Part shown: positions 13,667 through 22,522 of the stretch, piece after piece | Numbering within the stretch: the stretch's first letter is position 1 | How the letters are laid out: each line of letters starts with the position of its first letter | Assembly: GCA_021776825.1 (NCBI GenBank) | Contig: JAJFFG010000072.1 | Location: 1-38,193, forward strand | Source: Planctomycetota bacterium | GTDB taxonomy: Bacteria > Planctomycetota > JAJSAM01 > JAJVHW01 | DNA length: 38,193 nucleotides | Reading direction: 5' to 3' | Notes under the pieces: generated by a model | What the model was told of the DNA's origin: nothing | The model's database searches: none | The model's input: only the letters and a program-made list of their open reading frames with translations | Position numbers and translations under genes: made by a program

Positions 13667-16585
13667 CTACCGCGGCTGCGCCATTGCCCGCACGAACGGG
13701 TCGGGTTCGTCGGTGGCGAGTACGTCCACGACCGCGGCGAGTGCGCCAACAGGAACCTCCGCTCGCTGCCACGCCCGCACGACTCGCGCGGAATCTCCGC
13801 GGACGCCGGCATCGCGGTGTGCGAGCAGCAGACCGACGGCAGCGACGGTGTCCGGGGGCGGTGACTTCGCCGCGCGCGCCAGCACGTCGAGCAGCGACCG
13901 GACGTGGCGGACAGACGCGTCCTCCGAGCCGAGGTCCGCGACGACCGCGTCGCCGTACGTCTCGATGTGCTTACCGAGCAGCGTGACCATGCGCCCGCGA
14001 ACCGCGAAGTCGGGCGACGCGACGTGCGCGCGGAGGGTTGCGTAGACGTCGGCCTTCAGCGCGAGGAGCGTCGCGACGGCGGTGGCGCGCGCACGCGGCT
14101 CGTCACCGTCGAGCCAACCGAGCAGCGTCTCGTTCCCCGCGTGGGAGCCGAGCTTCGCCAGCACGTCCGCAGCGCGCCGCGCGAGTCCTGCGTCGGTCCC
14201 GCCGAGGATCGAGACGACCACGTCCTCGAGCTTCGCGAGTTTCAGCTCACCGATGAGGTGCAGCGCGATGCGTTGACGGCGCTCGTTCCCGTCGGCGCCG
14301 CCGTTCGTCCGCACGAACGCGTCGACTTCGTCGGCTGCACCGCCGGCAGACAGGCCACGCAGCACGCCCACGAACGCTCGTAGTTCGAGCCCAGACTCGT
14401 CCGTCTCGACCTTCGCGTCGAGCAACGGCAGGATTTCCTCCCCGAACGCGATCAGTCGTTCGCGCGCCTTCGGCACGATCGTGCGGTTGTCGCCGACCTC
14501 CCACCGCACGGCGATCTTCCATAGCTCGTCGAAGACCTCCTGTGTGAGCTCGCCCTCGTACGAGCAGATCTCCGGGATCACCGCCTCCTTCGCCGGGTCG
14601 TTCTTCGGCGCCGGACCGGCGTCGGCTTCTTCCGGCGGCGTGATGTCGAGCCCGACGCCGATGTCCTGGTGGCGCCAGACCGCGTCGTCGGACATTACGC
14701 CGAGGTAGTCGTCGTCTCCTTGCAGGTCGAGCAGGATGCCGATCGACGGGAACCCGCGGGCCGGGCGTGCGAAGTTGACGCCGTTCTTGCGGCGCGCGCC
14801 GTACGTGTCGTTGCCCGAGCGATCGATCTGCAGCCCGACCGAGTTCGTGAGTCCACTGCCGTTGCAGGATGTCGCGCCGTGATAGCGATCGCTGCCGCCG
14901 CGGTCGTGCAGCACGCTCGCCGCGTAGTCGTGGCTGCCGCCCTGACCTAGTCCGGTGTGCATCACGTACGTGTCGTTGCCGGAGACGTCCACCAGCCCGC
15001 CGATCGCGAGGTGGATGCCGCTGCCCTGGCCGTACTGCGTCATCTCGTACGTGTCGTTGCCGCCGCCGTCCCAGAGCAGCCCGGCGCCGTACCAGTACCC
15101 GACCCCCTGGTTGTAGATGTCGCCCAGGTAGCGGTCGTTGCCGTCGTGATCGATGAGCATCGCGATGCCGCCCGCCCAATCGATCTCGCGCGAGCCGATC
15201 GCGAAGCCCTGCGAGAACGACTGGTAGCGATCTGCGAAGAGCGGGGCGTGCAGGTACACACCGCCCGCGTGGTACGTCTCGTTGCCGCGTGTGTTGATGC
15301 AGAGTGCAACCGAGCGCGGCCGTGCGAATGCCTGTGCGTTGGCCCATGCCGAGAGGCGGTCGTTGTCGAAGAGTCCGATCTCGACCGGCTCCTTCGTGCC
15401 CTCGTCCGACGAGGTCTCCGGGGGCGCCTGCACCGCGTCGTCGTGGAACACCGCGACACCGAACCCCGCCGCGCCCTGCGTGTAGGCCCGTCCCTCGTAG
15501 ACGTCACTGCCGCCGTCGTCGTAGAAGACTGCGGCCCCCCCGATCGCCGCGCCCAGCGTGACGTGCCCGCCGACGTAGCGGTCGTCGCCCGCGCCGAGGT
15601 CGTAGAACGCCGCGACGCCGAGGATCGCTGCACCGAGCGTCAGGTTCTGTTCGCCGCACTCGTAGACGTCGTCGCCGCCAAGGTCGGCGAAGAAGCCGAC
15701 GCGCCGTCCCGCCGTACCGGACGCCGCGCCGATCGCGCACTCGACGTAGCGATCGTTGCCGCCGGGATCGACTAGCACCGTGAACGCGCCGGTCCACGTG
15801 TCGTCACCGGGAGTGCCCAAGCCGATGCGCCCGTTCGGGGTCTCGACGATCAGCGGCTTCTCTGTCGGGAAGGCCGACGTTGGCAGCTCAGCGAGCCACG
15901 CACCGGGATCGCCGAACGCCCGCAACCAGTCCACGACCGACCGCACCTCGCCGATCCGCGCCGCCGCTTCGTGCAGCGCCGCCGGATCGTCCTTCCGCCA
16001 CTCCTGCGCGGCCGTCTCGCGCGCGTCCTCGTACGGCGAGTCGATGACCTCGTGCCAGACCATCGCGGCCGGCAGACGCGCGCGCAGAGCGTCGAGCGCG
16101 CCCTCGGCGGCGTCCACCGACTCGAAGCGTCCCGTGTAGTTCGGCTGGCGCAGAGACAGCGCGGTCAGCGAGATCACCAGTTGCTCGGTGGAGGAGGCGT
16201 CGATCTCGGCATCCGGTGCGGAGTTCGGGACGGCGTCGTCGCCCTCTGCGAGCAGTTCCGCGCCGGAGACGAGCGCGGCGACCGACGGCGAGAGGCCGCC
16301 CGCGGCCAAACTGCTCTGACGCGCGACAATCGAGTCCATCTCCGGCGCGATGCGCAGCGGATCGCGGAGCATCTCGAGTACGAGCGGCAGCGACCCGTGC
16401 CCGTTGGTCAGCGCCTTCTGGAACGTCAGGTCCGTGCGGTCGAGGTTGCCGGCGTGCAGCGCGCGATCGAGCGCGGCGAGCTCGGCGTCCGTATAGGTGC
16501 TTCCGTACGGACTGCCCTCGTCCTGCGCCGCTGCGGGCAGGGCGAGGAGCGCCACGACCATCGAGAGTCCGAGCACGCTGCGCAT
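13667..16585 (-). CDS. Secreted protein with eleven DxxGxDxY-type repeats and C-terminal HEAT-like helices
   Basis: The 972-residue protein starts with a signal peptide ending in AAAQ. Residues 20-250 are mostly helical. Residues 270-630 contain about eleven copies of a short motif, G-(N/G/S)-(D/E)-x-Y preceded by a hydrophobic strand (GGNDRYVE, GGDDVYEC, AGDDRYVG, GGSDVYEG, GNETYHAG, GNDTYEMT, GGSDRYHG and others), spaced about 25-60 residues. This suggests a calcium-binding solenoid or propeller, but it is not the RTX nonapeptide. Residues 690-970 are Ala/Leu-rich helical repeats resembling HEAT/PBS-lyase repeats. The substrate is unknown; a cell-surface scaffold is plausible. Shine-Dalgarno GGAGGTGGAC precedes the ATG, with TAGCCT further upstream as a -10 candidate. 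Confidence 0.75.
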   Translation of the reverse strand: MRSVLGLSMVVALLALPAAAQDEGSPYGSTYTDAELAALDRALHAGNLDRTDLTFQKALTNGHGSLPLVLEMLRDPLRIAPEMDSIVARQSSLAAGGLSPSVAALVSGAELLAEGDDAVPNSAPDAEIDASSTEQLVISLTALSLRQPNYTGRFESVDAAEGALDALRARLPAAMVWHEVIDSPYEDARETAAQEWRKDDPAALHEAAARIGEVRSVVDWLRAFGDPGAWLAELPTSAFPTEKPLIVETPNGRIGLGTPGDDTWTGAFTVLVDPGGNDRYVECAIGAASGTAGRRVGFFADLGGDDVYECGEQNLTLGAAILGVAAFYDLGAGDDRYVGGHVTLGAAIGGAAVFYDDGGSDVYEGRAYTQGAAGFGVAVFHDDAVQAPPETSSDEGTKEPVEIGLFDNDRLSAWANAQAFARPRSVALCINTRGNETYHAGGVYLHAPLFADRYQSFSQGFAIGSREIDWAGGIAMLIDHDGNDRYLGDIYNQGVGYWYGAGLLWDGGGNDTYEMTQYGQGSGIHLAIGGLVDVSGNDTYVMHTGLGQGGSHDYAASVLHDRGGSDRYHGATSCNGSGLTNSVGLQIDRSGNDTYGARRKNGVNFARPARGFPSIGILLDLQGDDDYLGVMSDDAVWRHQDIGVGLDITPPEEADAGPAPKNDPAKEAVIPEICSYEGELTQEVFDELWKIAVRWEVGDNRTIVPKARERLIAFGEEILPLLDAKVETDESGLELRAFVGVLRGLSAGGAADEVDAFVRTNGGADGNERRQRIALHLIGELKLAKLEDVVVSILGGTDAGLARRAADVLAKLGSHAGNETLLGWLDGDEPRARATAVATLLALKADVYATLRAHVASPDFAVRGRMVTLLGKHIETYGDAVVADLGSEDASVRHVRSLLDVLARAAKSPPPDTVAAVGLLLAHRDAGVRGDSARVVRAWQRAEVPVGALAAVVDVLATDEPDPFVRAMAQPR

Positions 16586-16766
16586 CGTCCACCTCCGCCG
16601 TGAGGCTACCGAGTGGGGCGTGTCATCGCGACGACCCGAGAGATGGGGCCGAGGAGGGATTCGTCACGTCGAGGGGAGCCTGCCAGGCTCGAAGCCACCG
16701 TCGTGCACGCCGGGAAGACCGCTAGTAAACCGCGATATCCTCCAGGTGGTACAGGGATTATCGTGG

Positions 16767-16772
16767 TATAGT
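16767..16772 (+). promoter_or_regulatory. -10 box TATAGT ahead of ATPase gene
   Basis: TATAGT stands in an unusually AT-rich stretch, 6 nt before the GTG start, so transcription should begin at or next to the start codon. No -35 match and no Shine-Dalgarno are visible. Confidence 0.55.
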
Positions 16773-16778
16773 TCGCGT

Positions 16779-17927
16779 GTGCTGACGCGGGTCCACCACG
16801 CTGATTCGATCCGAACGCTGCTCGCCGAGTTCCCGGTGGTGGCGCTGCTCGGGGCTCGCCAGGTCGGCAAGACGACGCTCGCGCGAGAGTTGGGCGGCGC
16901 CGCGGCGACCGGCCTGACCGTCCTCGATCTCGAGGACCCGACCGACCGCGAGCGGCTGCGCGACCCGATGCTCGCACTGCGCGATCTGCGCGGCTTGGTC
17001 GTGATCGACGAGATCCAGCGTGCTCCGGAGGTCTTCCCTACGCTCCGGGTGCTGGCCGACCGCGAGCCGTTGCCGGCGCGCTTCCTTGTTCTAGGGAGCG
17101 CATCGCCGGACCTGCTCCGTCAGTCGAGCGAGACACTGGCGGGACGGATCGCGTTCCACGAGCTGACGCCCTTCGACACGCGCGAGGTCGGGAGAGAACG
17201 GTGGGCGGAACTCTGGCTGCGCGGCGGCTTCCCGCGGTCGTTCCTCGCGCAGAGCGATGCCGCGAGCGCGCGCTGGCGGCAGAACTTCGTGCGTACCTAT
17301 CTCGAGCGCGACCTGCCGCAGCTCGGCATCCGCGTTCCCGGCGACACCATCCGCCGTTTCTGGAGCATGCTCGCGCACTACCACGGTCAGACGTGGAACG
17401 GTGCGGAGCTCGCTCGGGCGTTCGGTGTCAGTCAGTCCACCGTCCGGCACTACCTCGACATCCTCGTCGCCACCTACATGGCGCGCCGTCTCGATCCGTG
17501 GTTCGAGAATCTGTCCAAGCGCCAGGTGAAGTCCTCGAAGGTCTATCTCTCCGACAGCGGGCTCGTACACCACCTGCTCGGCGTGGACGACCGCGCCGCG
17601 CTCGAGGGACACCCGAAGGTCGGGGCGTCGTTCGAAGGGTTCGTCATCGAGCAGATCACGCGCTGCCTCGGCGCCGAGCGCGAGCAGTGCTTCACGTGGG
17701 GCCTGCACTCCGGCGCCGAGCTCGACCTGCTCGTCGTGCGCTCCGGCGAGCGACTCGGCTTCGAGGTCAAGCGCACGTCCGCCCCTCGGGCGACGCGCTC
17801 CATGCGCACCGCGGTCGAACTCCTGAGGCTCGACCGGCTCGACGTCGTCTACGCCGGCGCCGACGTCTTCCCGCTGACCGAGAAGATCCGCGCGGTCGGG
17901 ATCGAGTCGTTGACCGACGTCCTCTGA
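16779..17927 (+). CDS. ATP-binding protein of the AAA_14/DUF4143 family
   Basis: The 382-residue protein has a Walker A motif GARQVGKTT at 25-33, Walker B GLVVIDEIQ near 70-78, and a sensor-like LVLGSASPDLL. A helix-turn-helix-like segment follows (GAELARAFGVSQSTVRHYLDIL). The C-terminal DUF4143 domain ends in a nuclease-like fold: GASFEGFVIEQI, then the conserved GAELDLLV...GFEVKRT, which resembles the acidic/Lys core of PD-(D/E)XK enzymes. The family is widespread in bacteria and archaea and largely uncharacterised; mobile-element or defence roles are often suspected. GTG 16779 was chosen because TATAGT ends 6 nt before it. It is divergent from the repeat protein and opens an accessory-looking segment. 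Confidence 0.85.
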   Translation: MLTRVHHADSIRTLLAEFPVVALLGARQVGKTTLARELGGAAATGLTVLDLEDPTDRERLRDPMLALRDLRGLVVIDEIQRAPEVFPTLRVLADREPLPARFLVLGSASPDLLRQSSETLAGRIAFHELTPFDTREVGRERWAELWLRGGFPRSFLAQSDAASARWRQNFVRTYLERDLPQLGIRVPGDTIRRFWSMLAHYHGQTWNGAELARAFGVSQSTVRHYLDILVATYMARRLDPWFENLSKRQVKSSKVYLSDSGLVHHLLGVDDRAALEGHPKVGASFEGFVIEQITRCLGAEREQCFTWGLHSGAELDLLVVRSGERLGFEVKRTSAPRATRSMRTAVELLRLDRLDVVYAGADVFPLTEKIRAVGIESLTDVL

Positions 17928-18025
17928 CGATCGCGCGACTCGTCGATCGCGCCACATGCGTGCGGGACTCTCAAACTCCCGTCGACCTGCTGCCGCGGGT
18001 CAGCAGGAGCGCTACGATGTCGCCG

Positions 18026-18274
18026 ATGACGATGCGTGACACCACCGACGCCGCGCGCCGCGAGCAGATCGCGTCGATTCGCCGGATGGAGCCCGGGGAG
18101 CGTGTTCGCGTTGCCGTCGAGATGTCCGAGGACGTCCGTCGGATCGCGGCGGCCGGCGCTCGTCTCCGGCACCCCGAGTGGAGCGACGCATCCGTGCGTC
18201 GCGCCGTGCTGTCGTCGATCTACGGTCGTGCGTTCGTCGATCGTGTGCTCGGCGCGGATGCTGCGGACGCGTGA
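18026..18274 (+). CDS. Small protein coupled to a nucleotidyltransferase; antitoxin-like partner
   Basis: The 82-residue product (85 if begun at ATG 18017) is charged and helical. REQIASIRRMEPGERVRVAVEMSEDVRRI leads to GARLRHPEWSDASVRRAVLSSIYG. I recognise this layout (a ...MS-x-R/V...GxRxRHP...RR...L..LYG pattern) from unnamed small proteins often encoded just before a nucleotidyltransferase, but I know of no demonstrated function. No DNA-binding motif is obvious. TACGAT (18013-18018) lies 7 nt before ATG 18026, favouring a leaderless start. ATG 18017 instead has AGGAG 7 nt upstream but overlaps that box. The stop overlaps the next GTG by 4 bp, implying a two-gene unit. Confidence 0.65.
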   Translation: MTMRDTTDAARREQIASIRRMEPGERVRVAVEMSEDVRRIAAAGARLRHPEWSDASVRRAVLSSIYGRAFVDRVLGADAADA

Positions 18275-18843
18275 CGGGCGCGGCCGCCACCCTGGCGCAC
18301 GTCCTTGGCGCGTTGGACGCGGCCGGCGCGCAGCACATGATCGTTGGGTCGTTCGCCAGCACGCTCCACGGCGAGCCGCGGACCACCCAGGACATCGACA
18401 TCGTCGTGCGCCTCGACGCCGAACAGCTCGAGCGGTTCCTCGCGGCGTTCGCGGAGACCGAGTGGTACGTCGATCACGAGACGGCGCGGAACGCACTCGC
18501 GCGGCACTCGATGTTCAACCTCGTCGACTTCGCGACCGGATGGAAGGTCGATGTCATCGCCGAGAAGCCCGACACCTACTCGCGCGCGGCGTTCGACCGG
18601 CGCATCGAGACCGAGTTCCTCGGCACCCCCGCCTGCGTCGCGACCGCCGAGGACACCATCCTGTCGAAGCTGCTCTGGGCGCGGTTGGGCTCGTCCGACC
18701 GACAGATCCGCGACGTCGTAGGCGTGCTGGCCGTCGCCGGCGACGCGCTGGACCGCGACTACCTGGACCGCTGGGCCACTCAACTCGCGCTTGGCGACCT
18801 GCTCGAACGAGCTGAGCGAAGTGCTCGCGAACGGGACGACTGA
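18271..18843 (+). CDS. Nucleotidyltransferase-fold protein (AbiEii/MNT-like), possible toxin
   Basis: The 190-residue protein has the polymerase-beta-type nucleotidyltransferase signature: GS at 26-27, the carboxylate pair DID at 41-43 in TTQDIDIVV, and a third candidate acid, Asp94, in WKVDVIAEK. Residues 100-190 are helical, with CVATAEDTILSKLLWARLG typical of stand-alone nucleotidyltransferases that modify other molecules. Related proteins include AbiEii-type toxins, MNT antitoxins of HEPN pairs and aminoglycoside-type enzymes; the sequence alone does not decide. A GTGA overlap couples it to the small helical protein upstream. The end of the gene lies 31 bp before the kinase gene. Confidence 0.75.
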   Translation: MTGAAATLAHVLGALDAAGAQHMIVGSFASTLHGEPRTTQDIDIVVRLDAEQLERFLAAFAETEWYVDHETARNALARHSMFNLVDFATGWKVDVIAEKPDTYSRAAFDRRIETEFLGTPACVATAEDTILSKLLWARLGSSDRQIRDVVGVLAVAGDALDRDYLDRWATQLALGDLLERAERSARERDD

Positions 18844-18862
18844 CTCGCCGCGGCGCTCGGGC

Positions 18863-18868
18863 TAGTCT
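18863..18868 (+). promoter_or_regulatory. -10 box TAGTCT ahead of kinase gene
   Basis: TAGTCT lies 6 nt before GTG 18875 (3 nt before the adjacent in-frame GTG 18872). There is no Shine-Dalgarno. The spacing matches seven other genes in the window. Confidence 0.45.
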
Positions 18869-18874
18869 CGGGTG

Positions 18875-21800
18875 GTGGACGAACAGCGCCTCGGCCCGTA
18901 CCTGATCGACCGTGAGCTCGGCTCGGGTGGGATGGGGCGGGTGTATGCCGCCGTCGTCGAGCGGCGCGTGCGCGGGCTCGAACCCGGTACGCGCGTCGCG
19001 CTCAAGGTCGTTCACCCGCACCTCTTGGAGACCGAGGGCTTCTTCAAGCGGTTCCTGCGGGAGGCGGAGATCGGGCAGGCGGTGGCGCACTCGAACGTCG
19101 TCCGCACCTTCGACTGCGACGCGGCGGGCGGGGCGCACTTCCTCGCGATGGAGTACGTCGAGGGACAGACGCTGCGGGAACTGCTTGTCGAGCTCGAGCG
19201 CGTGCCGGAGGAACTCTGCCGCCACGTCGGGATCGAGATCGCCAAGGGGCTGGCCGCCATCCACGCCGCCGGTGTGATCCACCGCGACATGAAGCCCGAG
19301 AATGTTCTGATCACGGACGATCACGTGGTGAAGGTGATGGACCTTGGCGTTGCACGGCTGGCGGACGAAGCCGTGCGGTTGAGCCAGACCGGCGCCTTCG
19401 TCGGGTCGCTGCAGTACGCGGCTCCGGAGAGCTTTCGCGGCGGCGGCGCGGACGTGGACGGGCGCGTCGATCTGCACGCGCTCGGCGTGTTGCTCTACGA
19501 GCTCGCGTGTGGCCTGAACCCCTACCTCGCCGAGGACGTGCCGCAGACGATCCGGAAGGTGCTGCACGAGGAGCCGCGCCGTCTCGGTGACGTCAATCCC
19601 CAGCTCTCGGCGTTCTTCGAGGAGGTTGTGCACTGCCTGCTCGCGAAGGACCGCGACGAGCGATTCGCGTCAGCGGACGAACTCGCGACCGTGCTCAGCG
19701 AAGGTGAGGACACGGCGTGGTGGCATCGTCGCGCATCGATGATCCGGACCATCACGAAGCGTCCGCTCCGGCGAGTGCGCATCCCGCGCGAGACGGCGGT
19801 CTACGGCCGCGAGGACGAACTGACGAAGTTGCGCACGCTCTACGACGCGGCGAAGTCAGGCGAGGGCTGCGTCGTCGTCCTCGCGGGCGAAGCCGGGATC
19901 GGCAAGAGCCGCCTCGTCGACGAACTCATCGGTCGGATGCAGCGCGACGGCGAGGACATCAACTTCCTGTTTGGGTCGTACCCGCCTGGCGGCGCGGCGA
20001 CGGCGTTGGGCGGCTTCTCGACGGCGTACCGCGAGCAGTTCGGTGAGGCGGGCTGTGCGGAGTACGTGCCGACGACGCCGGTCCTCGTCCCCGCCTTCGA
20101 TGCACTGCTGCGCGGCGAGTCCACACCGAAGGACGAGGAGCCGCTGACGAAGGACTCGCTCCAGACCTGCTTCGTCAACGCCACGCGCGCGCTCGGCGCG
20201 GAGCGCACGACCGTGGTCCTGATCGACGACCTCCACTTCGCCCCGGACGGGGGGCGGTCGCTCTTCACGTCCCTCGCGATGGCGGTGCCGGGCCACCGCG
20301 TGCTGTTGATCGGGACGACGCGCCCCGGTGTCGCGGACGACTGGATGGCGGGGCTGACGCGACTCGACCAGACGCAGCAACTCACACTGCACCGTCTCGG
20401 ACCGAAGGACCTGATGGCGTTGCTGCGCGACACGCTGAACTCGGAGCGCCTCGCAACGGAACTGGCCGCGCAGATCGCCACCAAGTCCGACGGCAACCCG
20501 TTCTTCGTCTTCGAGATCATTCGAGGCCTGCGCGAGGGCCAGTTCATCACACAACAGGACGACGGAACGTGGGTCTCGACTCGCGTGATCGACGCGATCC
20601 AGATCCCGTCGTCGGTGCTGGACTTGGTCAACGCGCGCGTCGCCGACCTGACGGAGGATGAGCGCAATCTCCTCGACGTCGCTGCGTGCTGGGGTTTCGA
20701 GTGGGACCCGCTCCTCGTCGGCGCGGTGCTCGAGATGAAGCAGATCCCGCTCATGCGGACGCTCGCGCACATCGAGAAGAAGCACCGCCTCGTGCGCTCC
20801 GCCGGCCGGCGCTTCGTCTTCGATCACCACCAGGTCCAGGAGGCGCTCTACGCCGCGATGCCGGAGCTCCTGCGTGAGCCGTATCACGCGGCTCTTGCCG
20901 AGGCCCTCGAGACGCGCACCACGGCCGCCGACCAGGACCCCGAGTCCCTCGACGGCGGGCTCTGCGTGGACCTCTGCGACCACTACCTGAAGGGCGCCCG
21001 CGGGGACTCGGCGTTGCGCTACCTGCCGGCCGCCCAGTCGCATCTGACGAACGGCTACCTGCACGCCGAGATGGTCGCGCTCACCGAGCGTGCGCTCGCG
21101 GCCCCCGGTCTCCTGACGGGCGCCGAGCGCGCGCGGACTCTGCTGCGACTCTGCGATGCGCTCGACCCGCTGGGTCGCCGTGTCCGCCAGGAGGAGTGCG
21201 CGCGTGAGGCCGCATTCCTGGCGGATGCCGCGGCTGACGGCGAACTCCACGGGAGAGCGGCGCGGGCACTCGGCATCGTGCTCGCTCTCGTTTCCCGTCG
21301 AACCGAGGCCGAGGCCGCGTTCCGCCACGCGCTCGAGATTGCGGTCGCGCGCGGCGATCGCAAGGCCGAGGCCGGCGCCATGGGGAGTCTGGGCACGCTC
21401 CTCAAGTTCCAGGGGCGCTTCCCCGAGGGGAAGGCGCACGTGGAACGGTACCTCGCGATCAGCCGCGAGATCGGGCACCGCGAGGGTGAGGCCATCGCCG
21501 CCGGGAACCTCGGCATCATCCTCAAGGCGCAGGGTCGCCTCCTGGACGCAAACGAACTCTACGAGCGGGCTCTCGCACTCAGTCGCGAGCTCGGGGACCG
21601 GCAGGGCGAGGCCCGGGCCATGGGGAACCTGGGCGTCGTGCTCATGGGACAGGGCCGCCTCGCTGAGGCACGGGAGTGCAGCGAGCGCCTGCGTGCGGTC
21701 TCGCGCGAGACCGGGCACCGGCTGGGCGCGGCACTCGCCCTCTACAACTTGGGACGCGCGTTCGGCGAGGAGGGGGAGTTCGCGCGCGCCGAGGAGCACC

Positions 21801-22261
21801 TGCTCGCGTGTCTCGCGGCGAGCGAGGAGACCGGCCACCGTCACCTGACGGCGTCGACCCACGTTGTGCTCGGATCGCTCCGTGCTTCGTTGGGATCTGC
21901 AGTGGGCGACGGGGCGGGAGCGCGGGAGTCGCTCGCCGCAGCTCGGGACCTCGCTGCGGAGATCGACGTCGCCGAGGTCGAGACGCTCGCGCGCTGCGAA
22001 CTGGCATGCCTCGCCGGCGGCGACGCTGCCGACGCGCTCGCGGCCTTCGCCGAGCACGAGTCCCGGCTCGACGCGGAAGATCGCTTGGACGCGCGGCACC
22101 TGCTCTGGAAGGCGACCGGTGATCGCGCGCATCTGCTCGAGGCCAAGCGTCTCCTCGACGACTCGGTGGCGCACGTTGATGACGCGACGCGCGCTTCGAT
22201 GCTCACGAACCTCCGCGTGAACCGCGAGGTCCTGGCGGCGTGGGAGGCCAAGGCCGGTTGA
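18875..22261 (+). CDS. Serine/threonine protein kinase with AAA ATPase and TPR domains
   Basis: The protein has about 1,128 residues. The N-terminal kinase domain (about 8-270) has a Gly loop GSGGMGRVYA, Lys44 in VALKVV, catalytic HRDMKPEN near 136-143, DLG in place of DFG, and AAPES. Residues 300-680 form a large ATPase module with Walker A GEAGIGKS near 339-346 and Walker B VVLIDDLH near 447-454. From about 700 to the end are TPR-type repeats, several nearly identical (GNLGIILKAQGRLLDANELYERALALSRELGDRQGEA). There is no transmembrane helix, so it is cytoplasmic. Kinase-ATPase-TPR proteins are signalling or STAND-like regulators that assemble on ligand binding. Start GTG 18875 was preferred over 18872 for its 6-nt distance from TAGTCT. 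Confidence 0.9.
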   Translation: MDEQRLGPYLIDRELGSGGMGRVYAAVVERRVRGLEPGTRVALKVVHPHLLETEGFFKRFLREAEIGQAVAHSNVVRTFDCDAAGGAHFLAMEYVEGQTLRELLVELERVPEELCRHVGIEIAKGLAAIHAAGVIHRDMKPENVLITDDHVVKVMDLGVARLADEAVRLSQTGAFVGSLQYAAPESFRGGGADVDGRVDLHALGVLLYELACGLNPYLAEDVPQTIRKVLHEEPRRLGDVNPQLSAFFEEVVHCLLAKDRDERFASADELATVLSEGEDTAWWHRRASMIRTITKRPLRRVRIPRETAVYGREDELTKLRTLYDAAKSGEGCVVVLAGEAGIGKSRLVDELIGRMQRDGEDINFLFGSYPPGGAATALGGFSTAYREQFGEAGCAEYVPTTPVLVPAFDALLRGESTPKDEEPLTKDSLQTCFVNATRALGAERTTVVLIDDLHFAPDGGRSLFTSLAMAVPGHRVLLIGTTRPGVADDWMAGLTRLDQTQQLTLHRLGPKDLMALLRDTLNSERLATELAAQIATKSDGNPFFVFEIIRGLREGQFITQQDDGTWVSTRVIDAIQIPSSVLDLVNARVADLTEDERNLLDVAACWGFEWDPLLVGAVLEMKQIPLMRTLAHIEKKHRLVRSAGRRFVFDHHQVQEALYAAMPELLREPYHAALAEALETRTTAADQDPESLDGGLCVDLCDHYLKGARGDSALRYLPAAQSHLTNGYLHAEMVALTERALAAPGLLTGAERARTLLRLCDALDPLGRRVRQEECAREAAFLADAAADGELHGRAARALGIVLALVSRRTEAEAAFRHALEIAVARGDRKAEAGAMGSLGTLLKFQGRFPEGKAHVERYLAISREIGHREGEAIAAGNLGIILKAQGRLLDANELYERALALSRELGDRQGEARAMGNLGVVLMGQGRLAEARECSERLRAVSRETGHRLGAALALYNLGRAFGEEGEFARAEEHLLACLAASEETGHRHLTASTHVVLGSLRASLGSAVGDGAGARESLAAARDLAAEIDVAEVETLARCELACLAGGDAADALAAFAEHESRLDAEDRLDARHLLWKATGDRAHLLEAKRLLDDSVAHVDDATRASMLTNLRVNREVLAAWEAKAG

Positions 22262-22294
22262 CGATGACTTGTCATGACGTATCCTGACCTGTCA
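22258..22294 (+). promoter_or_regulatory. Promoter and paired operator of the RHH-Doc module
   Basis: Two identical-type palindromes, TGACTTGTCA (22265-22274) and TGACCTGTCA (22285-22294), fit TGACNNGTCA and start exactly 20 bp apart, about two helical turns. They overlap a promoter-like pair: TTGACG (22258-22263) and TATCCT (22280-22285), 16 bp apart. Ribbon-helix-helix antitoxins commonly autorepress through such side-by-side sites. Confidence 0.65.
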
Positions 22295-22309
22295 GGTCGG
22301 GAGGTGCCG

Positions 22310-22522
22310 ATGGCCAACATCAAGATCAGTTCCAAGGTCGAAGAGGAGGTCTGGGGAGAGCTCCGCGAGCTCGCGGACGAGTCCAGCCAGAGCATCTCCG
22401 GGCTCCTGACCGAGGCCATCCGCGACTACGTGCGGCGCCGACGCATCCGTCCTCAGGTCCTGCGTCATCTCGACGACTCGATGCGCGAGCACGACGAGCT
22501 GGGGCGGCGTCTTGCCGAGTGA
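22310..22522 (+). CDS. Ribbon-helix-helix (CopG-like) antitoxin
   Basis: The 70-residue protein starts MANIKISSKVEEEVWGEL, a beta strand followed by helix A, and continues DESSQSISGLLTEAIRDYV. This is the ribbon-helix-helix architecture with the S-x-S-x-L-(L/I)-x-E-A-I signature. The C-terminal RRRRIRPQVLRHLDDSMREH should form the toxin-neutralising helix. It binds DNA as a dimer and is expected to recognise the TGACNNGTCA palindromes just upstream. ATG 22310 was chosen because GGAGGTG lies 3 nt before it; the upstream in-frame ATG 22274 lies inside the operator. It overlaps the toxin start by 11 bp, as in many coupled toxin-antitoxin operons. Confidence 0.82.
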   Translation: MANIKISSKVEEEVWGELRELADESSQSISGLLTEAIRDYVRRRRIRPQVLRHLDDSMREHDELGRRLAE

